Positions 18,741 through 26,686 of a stretch of 64,000 nt of DNA are shown here, in pieces (position 1 is the first letter of the stretch; every line of letters starts with the position of its first letter). A model generated the notes under the pieces. It ran no database searches. It was not told the DNA's origin and worked only from the letters and a program-made list of their open reading frames with translations. The stretch is from UBA10349 sp003485905 (GTDB lineage Bacteria > Pseudomonadota > Gammaproteobacteria > Arenicellales > Arenicellaceae): the NCBI GenBank assembly GCA_943787185.1, contig CALSLL010000001.1, positions 866,117 through 930,116 on the forward strand. Reading direction: 5' to 3'. A program made the translations under genes and the position numbers.

Positions 18741-18841
18741 GGTTTGATCCAGCCCCGCGATTCAGTGATTGACCGACATATTGTTACACGGCCTTCATAG
18801 GCGATCTCCAGCAACGCTGCCAAAAGAAACAGTATCTTCAT
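18740..18841 (-). CDS. Possible 33-residue leader ORF coupled to the MFS gene
   Basis: ATG at 18841 opens a 33-residue frame starting 'MKILFLLAALLEIAYEGR'. Its TGA overlaps the MFS start codon by one base (TGATG), an arrangement often used for translational coupling. There is no clear Shine-Dalgarno before it and no relative is recognised. It could be a leader peptide or chance. Confidence 0.25.
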
Positions 18842-18954
18842 AAGTGCGCCATTGTTATTTACTTGCGCTCAACAGACCAGCGCTACAATTCCTCAATATA
18901 ATTAATTAGTCATTAAACACTACTTACAAGTGGTGTAGATTAACACTGTAATAA

Positions 18955-19216
18955 ACGACATCACTCTACTTTCGAGGTGAGAATTCTTTGGAACTCGATC
19001 CGTTCATTCTTTCGAGAATACAGTTCGCACTCAACATAAGTTTCCACATTCTGTTTCCGACAATAACGATTGGATTGTGCTGGATTTTATTGTTTTTCCG
19101 ATGTGCTTAATGATTTTGGTCTCAAACAAAATATAAATGGTGATGGATTCAAGGCCATTTACGAAAACTATTATGAGACCCAAGTGTTGAATATGGGTGT
19201 TAAATATCGCTTTTAA
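18955..19216 (+). pseudogene. Decayed C-terminal remnant of a TonB-dependent receptor
   Basis: Three short in-order fragments in different frames read as the last strands of an outer-membrane TonB receptor: frame 1 from about 18958 ('YFRGENSLELDPFILSRIQF'), frame 3 at about 19056-19095 ('SDNNDWIVLDFIVF'), and frame 2 to the TAA at 19214-19216 ('VLNDFGLKQNINGDG', 'NYYETQVLNMGVKYRF'). The terminal aromatic after Tyr-Arg is the outer-membrane assembly signature. At least two frameshifts separate the pieces. The rest of the receptor is missing, so this is a deletion remnant. Confidence 0.6.
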
Positions 19217-19228
19217 TCGCGTATTCAT

Positions 19229-19258
19229 ATGGCCGCTTGAGCCAATTAACGGACATTC
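19229..19258 (+). repeat. REP-like imperfect palindrome, copy 1
   Basis: A 30-nt element beginning ATGGCCGCTT and ending CAATTAACGGACATTC, with arms ATGGCCG and CGGACAT pairing 6 of 7. It matches the copy at 20421 at 24 of 30 positions. It sits 13 bases after the TonB-receptor remnant. Confidence 0.5.
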
Positions 19259-19329
19259 GATGAATAAACATATGCTTTATATTGCTTCTACTTTGGTTGT
19301 ATTCTTGAACCTTTAAACTACAAAATTAT

Positions 19330-20373
19330 ATGAAACTATCTAATCTAGCTTTTGGGCTTATCTTTTCTTTATTGTCGACGGCAGCGGTTGCACATCATTC
19401 GCCGTTTTTATTCTTTGACCCAACGCAAACAATTGAGATCGAGGGTGAAATCACGAAAATGGTCTGGCGGAATCCACACGCATCGTTTGAGTTGCGGTCA
19501 CAGGAGGCAGATGGAAGCATGCGAGTGTGGCAGGTCGAGGCGAACTCGGTCAGCATACTAAATCGAATGAATCTAACACGGGATTCAGTAAATGTTGGTG
19601 ATCAGGTACGAATGGCTGGTTGGCCGGGAAAAGGTAGCGGAGCAGATATATTTGTGATCAATATACTTATCTCAGATGGCACTGAGATTGTGCTCATGCC
19701 AGGCAACGAACCGCGTTGGTCCAGCGACCTCACTGGTGATGAAGGTAATTGGATGGTCACCGAAGCTGATATGGATGCACCACCCCAAGGAGCTACCAAC
19801 AGCATCTTCGATACCTGGAGTACGAGTCTTGCCAGTATTCGGGAAATATTAATGTTTGACGGTTACGCTTTTGAGCTTACTGAGGCCGCTATTTCTGCAC
19901 GGGCCGGCTACCAGCTCTACGATAACCCAATCTTCAAAGGTGAGTGTGTACACAAGGGAATGCCGACAATCATGGAACAACCATACCCAATGGAGTTGGT
20001 CGACAATGGTGAGGTTATTACGGTTCGCATGGAAGAGGGCGATGCAGTACGCGAGATTAAGATGAGCGAGACCGTAGATGCAGCAGACCTCACCGCCGAC
20101 GTAATGGGTCACTCGTTTGGCAAGTGGGAAGACAACTCTCTGGTTGTTACCACTGTGAAGAGCAGTTGGCCGTACGTTGACATGACAGGTGTTCAAAACC
20201 GTGAAGATGCAGTCTATGTGGAAAAGTTTACCCTTACAGCAGACGGGAAACGTTTGAACTACACGATGACTGTCACTGATCCTGGAGTATTTGTAGAGCC
20301 CGTAGTCGTGAGTAAATATTGGCTAAGAATCGAAGGTGTAGAAGTTCAACCCTATGACTGCCAGTCTGGGTAA
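19330..20373 (+). CDS. DUF6152 exported protein, paralogue A
   Basis: A 347-residue protein with a signal peptide cut predicted after 'STAAVA', leaving His-His-Ser at the mature N-terminus. Next comes the family pattern 'IEIEGEITKMVWRNPHASFEL' (Trp-Arg-Asn-Pro-His) with 'VWQVEANSVSILNRMNLTRD'. The C-terminal half has 'ECVHKGMPTIMEQPYPMEL' and 'GHSFGKWEDNSLVVTT'. Function is unknown in the family. Full-length paralogues lie at 21865 and 49819 and a short N-terminal-only one at 20572. Periplasmic by inference. The histidine-rich mature start suggests metal binding, which is my inference. Confidence 0.85.
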   Translation: MKLSNLAFGLIFSLLSTAAVAHHSPFLFFDPTQTIEIEGEITKMVWRNPHASFELRSQEADGSMRVWQVEANSVSILNRMNLTRDSVNVGDQVRMAGWPGKGSGADIFVINILISDGTEIVLMPGNEPRWSSDLTGDEGNWMVTEADMDAPPQGATNSIFDTWSTSLASIREILMFDGYAFELTEAAISARAGYQLYDNPIFKGECVHKGMPTIMEQPYPMELVDNGEVITVRMEEGDAVREIKMSETVDAADLTADVMGHSFGKWEDNSLVVTTVKSSWPYVDMTGVQNREDAVYVEKFTLTADGKRLNYTMTVTDPGVFVEPVVVSKYWLRIEGVEVQPYDCQSG

Positions 20374-20420
20374 AAGTTCGCCATAATTAGTAACTAACTA
20401 GTCGGTAAGCTCGATTCCAA

Positions 20421-20450
20421 ATGGCCGCTTTGGACAATTGACGGTCATTT
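20421..20450 (+). repeat. REP-like imperfect palindrome, copy 2
   Basis: A 30-nt element beginning ATGGCCGCTT and ending CAATTGACGGTCATTT; with the A at 20420, arms AATGGCCG and CGGTCATT pair 7 of 8. It lies between the convergent ends of two DUF6152 genes, a typical place for REP-type repeats. Confidence 0.5.
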
Positions 20451-20571
20451 GCCTCGTAGTATAAATGTGCATCTGTAAACTACCAGATCGAGGCAAGTTG
20501 TATCTGAGTAAAAATTTACGATCGACGATCGGCTAAGTCGCCTGCTTCCATTGATTCGAGCTAGATTCGGT

Positions 20572-20943
20572 CTAGTCCCACTCGATCGTGGCTCCGTCCG
20601 AGGTAGTCACAAAGCCGAGCAAACAACCGCTGGAGCCATCAGTGAGCGGATGACACTTCACGTGTATCTTGTCGCCCGCTTTGACCCCTTCTGGGTCAAT
20701 GCCTGCCCGGACCAGCGTAGTAGAGCCAGCCGCCTCAAACGCCCAATTTACCGTTTCTCCGTTTTCGCCGAGCACATCTAGATAAACCCAGGCATGGGGA
20801 TTGATCCAGTAAACGTCGGTTACGGTTCCTTCCATCTCGGTATAATCGGTCATCGCGTAAGCTCCGTGCGAGTGATGCGCCCAAGCAGCAAATGAGAGTG
20901 CTTGCGCAGCGACTAACGTAATAACAAATGATTTTAGTTTCAT
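20572..20943 (-). CDS. DUF6152 short exported protein, paralogue B (N-terminal domain only)
   Basis: A 123-residue protein. The signal peptide ends 'LSFAAWA' and the mature protein again begins His-His-Ser ('HHSHGAYAM'). The single domain carries 'MEGTVTDVYWINPHAWVYL', with Trp-x-Asn-Pro-His as in the long paralogues, then 'WAFEAAGSTTLVRAGIDPEG' and a C-terminal 'GSSGCLLGFVTTSDG'. It lacks the 'HWEGDTL'-type second half, so it gives the minimal unit of the family. It starts 10 bases after the stop of the gene at 20954, in the same direction, so they form a two-gene operon. Confidence 0.85.
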   Translation of the reverse strand: MKLKSFVITLVAAQALSFAAWAHHSHGAYAMTDYTEMEGTVTDVYWINPHAWVYLDVLGENGETVNWAFEAAGSTTLVRAGIDPEGVKAGDKIHVKCHPLTDGSSGCLLGFVTTSDGATIEWD

Positions 20944-20953
20944 TTACTAACTC

Positions 20954-21592
20954 CTAAAAACGTGGCCCGTCATCCGGCGCACCAAGAACTTTTATGACCT
21001 CTCGAAAAGAGCCATAACGAACCAGTTCGCCGTTCTCATCGATAAACTCCAGGGATTGCTGGAACATACCCGGCGGCGTGGCACCTTCCTTAACCGTCGC
21101 CTCGCTAACGTACAAGCGGCTGTTGCGAAGATAAATTGCGGCAAACATGCGCGAGCGATCTGGGTTTGTAGTTTGCAGCTGATGACCGTCAATGCGACTA
21201 ATGTAATGGTACGCATCGTATTCGATCGTGCTAGCCCGGTCACGAATCTTTTTGGCCGCAAAGGCAACTGAGCCGCGCACATCTACCTCGCCATAGATGC
21301 TTACATACAGCCCCCCATTCTCCTCAAGGCGTTCCTCGTGAAGCCGTTGTGAGTCCCTGTAGTCAACTATCGTCATCTTAAACGTGCCGGTGTCGTTTTC
21401 GTGACTGTAAATACGCGCTGGAACGATGATGCCGTACTCCGTTTCGAAATCGATTTCTTCGATCTCGAATTCACCCGGTGCCATCATGCGAAAACCGTCT
21501 TCCACACTAGAGAATGGAACCCACCGTTGAGCAAGAACCGACCCGCTAAACAACAGGGCCGAGATCAACATAAACATTCGCAGAATGGCCAT
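20954..21592 (-). CDS. Exported protein of unknown function, operon with short DUF6152
   Basis: About 212 residues from ATG 21592 ('MAILRMFMLISALLFSGSVLAQ'), a clean signal peptide; the frame is open to an ATG at 21664, which would add a second hydrophobic stretch. Mature sequence: 'WVPFSSVEDGFRMMAPGEFEIEE', 'GTFKMTIVDYRD', 'YDAYHYISRIDGHQLQT', 'RMFAAIYLRNSRLYVSEATV' and 'PPGMFQQSLEFIDENGELV'. I do not recognise the family; the phrase pattern resembles exported proteins with a PsbP-like or DUF1795-like sandwich, which is only an impression. It precedes the short DUF6152 gene by 10 bases. Confidence 0.75.
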   Translation of the reverse strand: MAILRMFMLISALLFSGSVLAQRWVPFSSVEDGFRMMAPGEFEIEEIDFETEYGIIVPARIYSHENDTGTFKMTIVDYRDSQRLHEERLEENGGLYVSIYGEVDVRGSVAFAAKKIRDRASTIEYDAYHYISRIDGHQLQTTNPDRSRMFAAIYLRNSRLYVSEATVKEGATPPGMFQQSLEFIDENGELVRYGSFREVIKVLGAPDDGPRF

Positions 21593-21864
21593 AGCAGGTT
21601 TCCAAGAGAGCAATATTGTGACTATAAGAAGTATAAAAGCTATATTTTCAAATAACCAGCGCATTTAGTCGTGGAAAATCAGTGGGCTACGCAAGCTCCT
21701 GAAAAAGCGAATTAACATTGTAGGCGCGACCGATTATCGCCACCTTGATGATTAGGTTCTCACTCGTGTTTTTGCTATTGGTTAGGTGTAGGATGTTTTA
21801 TTCGCCTGCGTGCAGGACACATAGGAATTAGCTTTCAGCTAACAACCAGAAAGAGGGCAGCACA

Positions 21865-22896
21865 ATGAGTCGAATAAGCTTTGCGTTACTAGCGTTATTT
21901 CTTTCCGCTAGTGTGTTCGCGCACCATTCCACCTATGAATTCAACACCGACGTCACTATTGAACTGGTCGGGGAACTCGTCCGGGTGCAGTGGCGCAATC
22001 CGCACGTACGCATGCAGCTTCGCGTACTTAACGACGAAGGCGAAGAAGAAATTTGGGAGATGGAAGGGCATGACGTCAACAGCCTCGATCGTTCTGGTGT
22101 TTCGCGCGACCTTATAGAAGCTGGTCAAATCGTGCGCGTAGCAGGCTCGCCTTCCACGCGTCGTACAGCGCTGCTTGCCACCAACGTCTTGCTCGCCGAT
22201 GGTCGTGAAGTGCTAACGCACATGACCGGAGAGCCTCGTTGGAGTGAAAATATCATTGGAAACAGTGCGGCTGTTCGCGGCACCGCTGACGAATATATTG
22301 CACCCATTGACGACATCTTTCGCGCCTGGACTACCGTACACTCGAATACGCCCGCCTACTCTGCCAATCCACCGCTAACCAACGAAGCACGGGCCGTGCT
22401 CGATGCTTTCGACCCACTTGTCGATGATCCTGTAGTGCGTTGCGTATCGCCCGGCATGCCAGAAGCTATGACATATATCGGTCCGCACCCGGTTGGTTTC
22501 GTCCAACTTGCCAGTGGCGATATTGAAGTCCGTATTGAGTCGGATGATAACGTCCGAACAATTCATATGAACGAGGACGCAATTGCCGAGGAACAACCGC
22601 ACTCGCCCCTCGGTTACTCAATCGGACACTGGGAGGGCGACACCTTGATCGTCACAACAACGAGGTTGAACTGGCCATGGTTCAAAGTTTACGGAATCGT
22701 CGCGGCACCGCAGAGTGAGGCAATGAAGATCGTCGAACGATTTGAACTCGACCGTGCTGCAGGCACGCTAACCTATAGCTTCACCTCTACCGACCCATCG
22801 GTTTTCACCGAGCCCGTAACCGCTGACGCTTACCATGTCTGGCGCTATCGACCTGGGACGACGGTCGAAGTATATGGTTGTGCGCTCGACGAGTAG
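21865..22896 (+). CDS. DUF6152 exported protein, paralogue C
   Basis: A 343-residue protein. Signal peptide ends 'SASVFA', leaving His-His-Ser at the mature start. Family marks: 'LVGELVRVQWRNPHVRMQL', 'EEIWEMEGHDVNSLDRSGVS', 'RCVSPGMPEAMTYIGPHPVG' and 'GYSIGHWEGDTLIVTTTR'. AGAGGG precedes the ATG by a few bases. It is close in layout to the paralogues at 19330 and 49819. It stands alone, divergent from the unknown-protein operon, with a 200-base shared upstream region. Function unknown; periplasmic by inference. Confidence 0.85.
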   Translation: MSRISFALLALFLSASVFAHHSTYEFNTDVTIELVGELVRVQWRNPHVRMQLRVLNDEGEEEIWEMEGHDVNSLDRSGVSRDLIEAGQIVRVAGSPSTRRTALLATNVLLADGREVLTHMTGEPRWSENIIGNSAAVRGTADEYIAPIDDIFRAWTTVHSNTPAYSANPPLTNEARAVLDAFDPLVDDPVVRCVSPGMPEAMTYIGPHPVGFVQLASGDIEVRIESDDNVRTIHMNEDAIAEEQPHSPLGYSIGHWEGDTLIVTTTRLNWPWFKVYGIVAAPQSEAMKIVERFELDRAAGTLTYSFTSTDPSVFTEPVTADAYHVWRYRPGTTVEVYGCALDE

Positions 22897-22983
22897 TTTG
22901 AGCGTTCATAAAATGGTTACTCGACCGCTATTCCCGTAGTAGCCCACCTAAAGCGATACGCCATCACCCCCCCGATTTGCGAC

Positions 22984-24249
22984 CTAACGGACTGCGATGG
23001 GCGCGACGGTCGATCCACCTGAGCCTCGAATTGGAATCGTCTGAATGATCAGGGTCGCTACGTAACACGATTCGTCTGAGGAAATGACATCTGCATTGTC
23101 CCCTACCAGAAGCTCGCAATCTGCTGCCCATTCCTCCAAATCGACATCCTCCATCATATAAATACCACTGTTTAGCCAACTAAGATGGCCCGGTCGACGG
23201 AATCGCTCGGACTCCTTGTGGGGGTTCGATATTTCGATACTTTTCGCATCGGCTGCTACAAGAACTGGGTGTCTATTTAGAGTCCACTGAATTGCCCGGG
23301 AATCCAAGCCAGGGCCCCCAGGAAGAAATTTTTCGTCCTGACCATTATTTAGGTATTTTAAGCGTTCGTTCCGAGGGGCAGCGGGGTTGGACGTCCAGAA
23401 TCGTCCTGCCCAACCGGTACGAACCAGTATTGCGTCGCCGGGCTTAATATCATCGATCGTAAGGCCCTGCCGCAACAAAGCACGCTCCAGCTCTTCGGGG
23501 GTAAATTCATACTCTGGCTGCGGGAAGTCCGCCGGATCACGGCCGGCTGCAATTTCACCTTCATGAAGAAGCCCAGCGACATCGATCAATATACCGCGAG
23601 CAATAATAGTTCCAACATTCTCAACCCCCATTTTGCTGTGCCCACGAAACACATAATCGTCACCCGGATTCCCTTTGGGTAAATCACCTGGGTCACCTTC
23701 TGCTAGCAGATGATTTTTAGGGTCCCTTGTATCAAAGCAGTTGTAGGTTATGCCGCTTTGAGTGAAGTGATTAAAACCGTCCAGCTGAGTGCCTATCTCA
23801 AACTGCATAACTCCGGCCCGATTTGGATTGTAAGTACTATTGCCTAACGTCTCTTCGTTATTCGAAATCGTATTGCTTGCACTTACGCCTGGCCACTGCC
23901 CCAGGTTGCCCTTAAAATCGAGAAACGCAGAGAAACCCATTTGGCCCGGCTCCAGAAGATGGGCAAGATTGTAAACTTTACCCTCTCGGATTAGACCAAG
24001 ATTCTCGCGAACTCGATCAGCCGTAAGATAATTTAAATTACCGCGTTGATCGTCTGGACCCCAAGCTCTTGTAGTTGGATTATCGCAAGGGTCGGGGAGT
24101 TCTTCGATAACATCTGGTATTGGATCCATCGGCACATAAGTCGCTTGCGACTGCGCCCAAAGCGGCACACAACACAACATCGGTATTAAGCCGAGCAAAG
24201 CAGATAGCCCCGGCCTCCAATTCAATGAATCAACACGCTGATCGTTCAT
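22984..24249 (-). CDS. Exported cyclase-family hydrolase (PF04199, kynurenine formamidase-like)
   Basis: From ATG 24249 (MNDQRVDSLN), preceded by GGGTGG, about 421 residues; the TTG at 24264 is less likely. The signal region ends 'VPLWAQSQ'. The cyclase fold shows 'DDQRGNLNYLT', 'FSAFLDFKGNLGQWPG', 'FEIGTQLDGFNHFTQSG', 'RGILIDVAG', 'DAILVRTGW' and 'GPGLDSRAIQW'. Against the usual metal motif HxGTHxDxPxH, the first two histidines read as Glu and Gln, while Asp and the last His remain. It is followed on the same strand order by an exported hydratase and a serine hydrolase. Substrate unknown. Confidence 0.85.
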   Translation of the reverse strand: MNDQRVDSLNWRPGLSALLGLIPMLCCVPLWAQSQATYVPMDPIPDVIEELPDPCDNPTTRAWGPDDQRGNLNYLTADRVRENLGLIREGKVYNLAHLLEPGQMGFSAFLDFKGNLGQWPGVSASNTISNNEETLGNSTYNPNRAGVMQFEIGTQLDGFNHFTQSGITYNCFDTRDPKNHLLAEGDPGDLPKGNPGDDYVFRGHSKMGVENVGTIIARGILIDVAGLLHEGEIAAGRDPADFPQPEYEFTPEELERALLRQGLTIDDIKPGDAILVRTGWAGRFWTSNPAAPRNERLKYLNNGQDEKFLPGGPGLDSRAIQWTLNRHPVLVAADAKSIEISNPHKESERFRRPGHLSWLNSGIYMMEDVDLEEWAADCELLVGDNADVISSDESCYVATLIIQTIPIRGSGGSTVAPIAVR

Positions 24250-24315
24250 AATTCCACCCTTCAAATTCGAGTATAGATCTTTATATTTACGTAGTATTTA
24301 TGCCGACCTAAGATG

Positions 24316-25260
24316 CTATCGGTCTATGTGCACACTAACACTTGCGGGACCATTAGCATCAAGACCGTAGTAAGTAACCGTCCCAATATTCCCCTCGAAA
24401 CGTGGCAGTTCAAGCATAATGCCACCCGGCTTTAGTGGACGAATGGTACCCATATCGCCCAGTGATAATATGTCCCCTGTTTGCAGGCGGCGACCCCGCT
24501 CCAAAAGCCGGTCCCTGAGTGCGCGAACGCGATAGATCGGCTCGTAAGCGTCTTTAATACTGCCCTTACCCAACACCTCATCATGCTCATTAGTCATGTC
24601 ATATGTAAAGGAGTTGAGCCGCTCCAACCCAGCCTGCGTCGCAGGTACCGAAATAAGCTCGCCCAGAATACCCCTTCTAGAATTATAATTAGTTGCGACT
24701 CCAGAAAATTTCGATCCCCCACTCGCCGTAGTTAATATGTCTGGCATTTCGATAAATGGACGAAATCCCTTTAGCGCTGCGAGAATCTCAAGATCTGTTG
24801 CAGCTTCATTTATCGTGCCACTGCCGACTTCAGCTGCAAAATCAGACTCTACAAAACTAAAATTGCAGCAGTTAACGGAAACGTGGTGACCACTTGGATA
24901 TAAGCCACTGGCAAACAATATAGCTGTAATGGGCCCAGACCAGCCATCAACTGGGCCATTGTCATACGTGCCAGCTTCAAAGGTACCAATTTTATAGCCA
25001 CCTATTGGCCCTTCTGTAACTGTTAACTCGTCTACATAATTATTGGCGATTTGATAGGCCTGTTGCTCGGTCAAGCTTCCTGCTGGAATAGGTGATATCG
25101 GAGTAGATGAGTGGTAACTATGGACAAATTCGCTAACAAGCCGTTGATGTGCTGCGGGCAATTCATCAGCGGCGGACACGATATGGCCGCAACAAAGCCA
25201 CAAAACTCCAAATACGCTCTTGCAAAGATTTCTAGATAATGGTGATTTTATTGCTAGCAT
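24316..25260 (-). CDS. Exported fumarylacetoacetase-like / 2-keto-4-pentenoate hydratase fold protein
   Basis: From ATG 25260 (MLAIKSPLSRN), with AGGA upstream, about 314 residues; the longer frame from 25296 lacks support. Signal peptide ends 'HIVSAADE'. The body matches hydratases of aromatic meta-cleavage pathways: 'LTEQQAYQIANNYVDE', 'PIGGYKIGTFEAGTYDNGPV', 'VESDFAAEVG' and 'GDILSLGDMGTIRPLKPGG'. These enzymes are normally cytosolic; export is unusual. It lies 66 bases before the cyclase gene in the same direction, so the two probably act together on a ring-cleavage-type product. The exact reaction is not provable from sequence. Confidence 0.8.
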   Translation of the reverse strand: MLAIKSPLSRNLCKSVFGVLWLCCGHIVSAADELPAAHQRLVSEFVHSYHSSTPISPIPAGSLTEQQAYQIANNYVDELTVTEGPIGGYKIGTFEAGTYDNGPVDGWSGPITAILFASGLYPSGHHVSVNCCNFSFVESDFAAEVGSGTINEAATDLEILAALKGFRPFIEMPDILTTASGGSKFSGVATNYNSRRGILGELISVPATQAGLERLNSFTYDMTNEHDEVLGKGSIKDAYEPIYRVRALRDRLLERGRRLQTGDILSLGDMGTIRPLKPGGIMLELPRFEGNIGTVTYYGLDANGPASVSVHIDR

Positions 25261-25339
25261 TTGTTTTCCTCGAAGAAATGTTAGTCGTGATGACACGAGA
25301 GGCTGTAACTAGGAGACTATATTTAAAGGACTATAAAGC

Positions 25340-26524
25340 TTACGTTGGCCGCACGGTTTCGTTTAGTAACGGTAACACCTGCTCAATATAAAAAGGTAGC
25401 TCGGTGCGCATCGCACGCTGCCGAGGTTGCCGAATTTCGCCCAAACGCACAATAATAAGTTCGTGCTCGGGAACAATAATTATGTATTGACCAAGATGCC
25501 CGTTAAACGAATAAAATGGTGGGTTGTTATCTTCATTTATCCAATTTGAATACCCATAATGACTGACCATGTTAGGCGTGCGCATCAAATTTATATGCTC
25601 TATTGGCACCAATTGCTCACCCAGCCACTGACCGTCTTGCAGCATCAACTGGCCAAGCTTAGCGTAATTTCGGGCATTGGAGTTTAAACAGCAGAACGCT
25701 AACTCCATTCCGCTATCATCAAGATGCCATCGCCCGTCACTATTCATGCCTAGGGGTTGCCAAAGCTTTTTACTAAGATAACTGCTTAGGGTTGCACTGG
25801 GATTCTGCAGCTTGATCGCTCGAGTTATCAATACCGCCAACAACTGTGTCCCCGCACTTGAATAGTAGTATTCTGCTCCTTCAGGCTTACTGAAATGCCC
25901 GCCCAAAACAAACTCGCTAACATCGTCACCGTATAATAATTCTACCGTCGGGCTGAACGGACTATAGTAGTCCTCCTCCCAATCATAACCAGAAGTCATC
26001 GACGATAAGCTCCCCACTGTCGCCAATCTCCCGTACTCATCGTCGGCAAATTCCGGAAGAAAATCGACCAACTTTTGATCTAATCCGCTAATCAATCCGT
26101 CGTCTATGGCAATTCCCAACAACAAAGTTAAAACGGTTTTCGCCATGGAAAAAGAATTGGTGTTGCTGGACTCGCTGTAATCAAGGAAGTACTGCTCCCG
26201 CAGTATCTGACCTTGGTGAATAACCAAAAATGCTGCGGCTTGATACTTATCTAAATATTCACCAAGTTCTACCGGCAAAGACTCCGCGGCGAAATTCTGA
26301 TGAATTGGCCATGGTTGAGATTGTGATGCTTCGATGATCCGGTTCTCAAATGCCCGATGGTCGTTAATATTTGCGGTATCGTGACCATCCAGGTAGGTGC
26401 GCGAAATAGCAGTGAAAATATACTCATTGCCAGTGACTAGCAAACTCAGGCAAGACAAAATAATAGCGGCCAGTAACGCCAGTAAAATTTTTTTAACTCC
26501 GGCAATAAAACTTCTATGCGCCAT
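25340..26524 (-). CDS. Serine hydrolase, class C beta-lactamase-like (PF00144)
   Basis: A 394-residue membrane-anchored or exported enzyme. The N-terminal hydrophobic segment (about 10-32, 'ILLALLAAIILSCLSLLVTG') has no obvious cleavage site, so an anchor is likely. Catalytic motifs: Ser-x-x-Lys in 'NSFSMAKTVLTLLLG' and Tyr in 'YYYSSAGTQLLAVL'. A late 'SFNGHLGQYIIIVPEHELIIVRLG' supplies the third-strand motif, with His-Leu-Gly replacing the Lys-Thr-Gly box. Likely an esterase or peptidase acting in the periplasm; beta-lactam hydrolysis is not implied. Same strand as, and upstream of, the hydratase and cyclase genes. Confidence 0.88.
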   Translation of the reverse strand: MAHRSFIAGVKKILLALLAAIILSCLSLLVTGNEYIFTAISRTYLDGHDTANINDHRAFENRIIEASQSQPWPIHQNFAAESLPVELGEYLDKYQAAAFLVIHQGQILREQYFLDYSESSNTNSFSMAKTVLTLLLGIAIDDGLISGLDQKLVDFLPEFADDEYGRLATVGSLSSMTSGYDWEEDYYSPFSPTVELLYGDDVSEFVLGGHFSKPEGAEYYYSSAGTQLLAVLITRAIKLQNPSATLSSYLSKKLWQPLGMNSDGRWHLDDSGMELAFCCLNSNARNYAKLGQLMLQDGQWLGEQLVPIEHINLMRTPNMVSHYGYSNWINEDNNPPFYSFNGHLGQYIIIVPEHELIIVRLGEIRQPRQRAMRTELPFYIEQVLPLLNETVRPT

Positions 26525-26686
26525 CCAGTCCTCTCATTATTTCCATATCCAATAAACTCCTCACGTCATGAAAATTACTTACAAGTCAACGAAGTTACAT
26601 AAGGATTAGCTATAGTTAGTGCTATTGCTGAGTCAAACTTTAACTGATAGGTTCACCGACCATTTTTTCGCAACATATCTAATATC

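Noticed and set aside
19260..19316. 18-codon signal-peptide-like ORF (MNKHMLYIASTLVVFLNL) before DUF6152 paralogue A
   Set aside because: Too short and ends abruptly; may be a gene remnant but gives no usable match.
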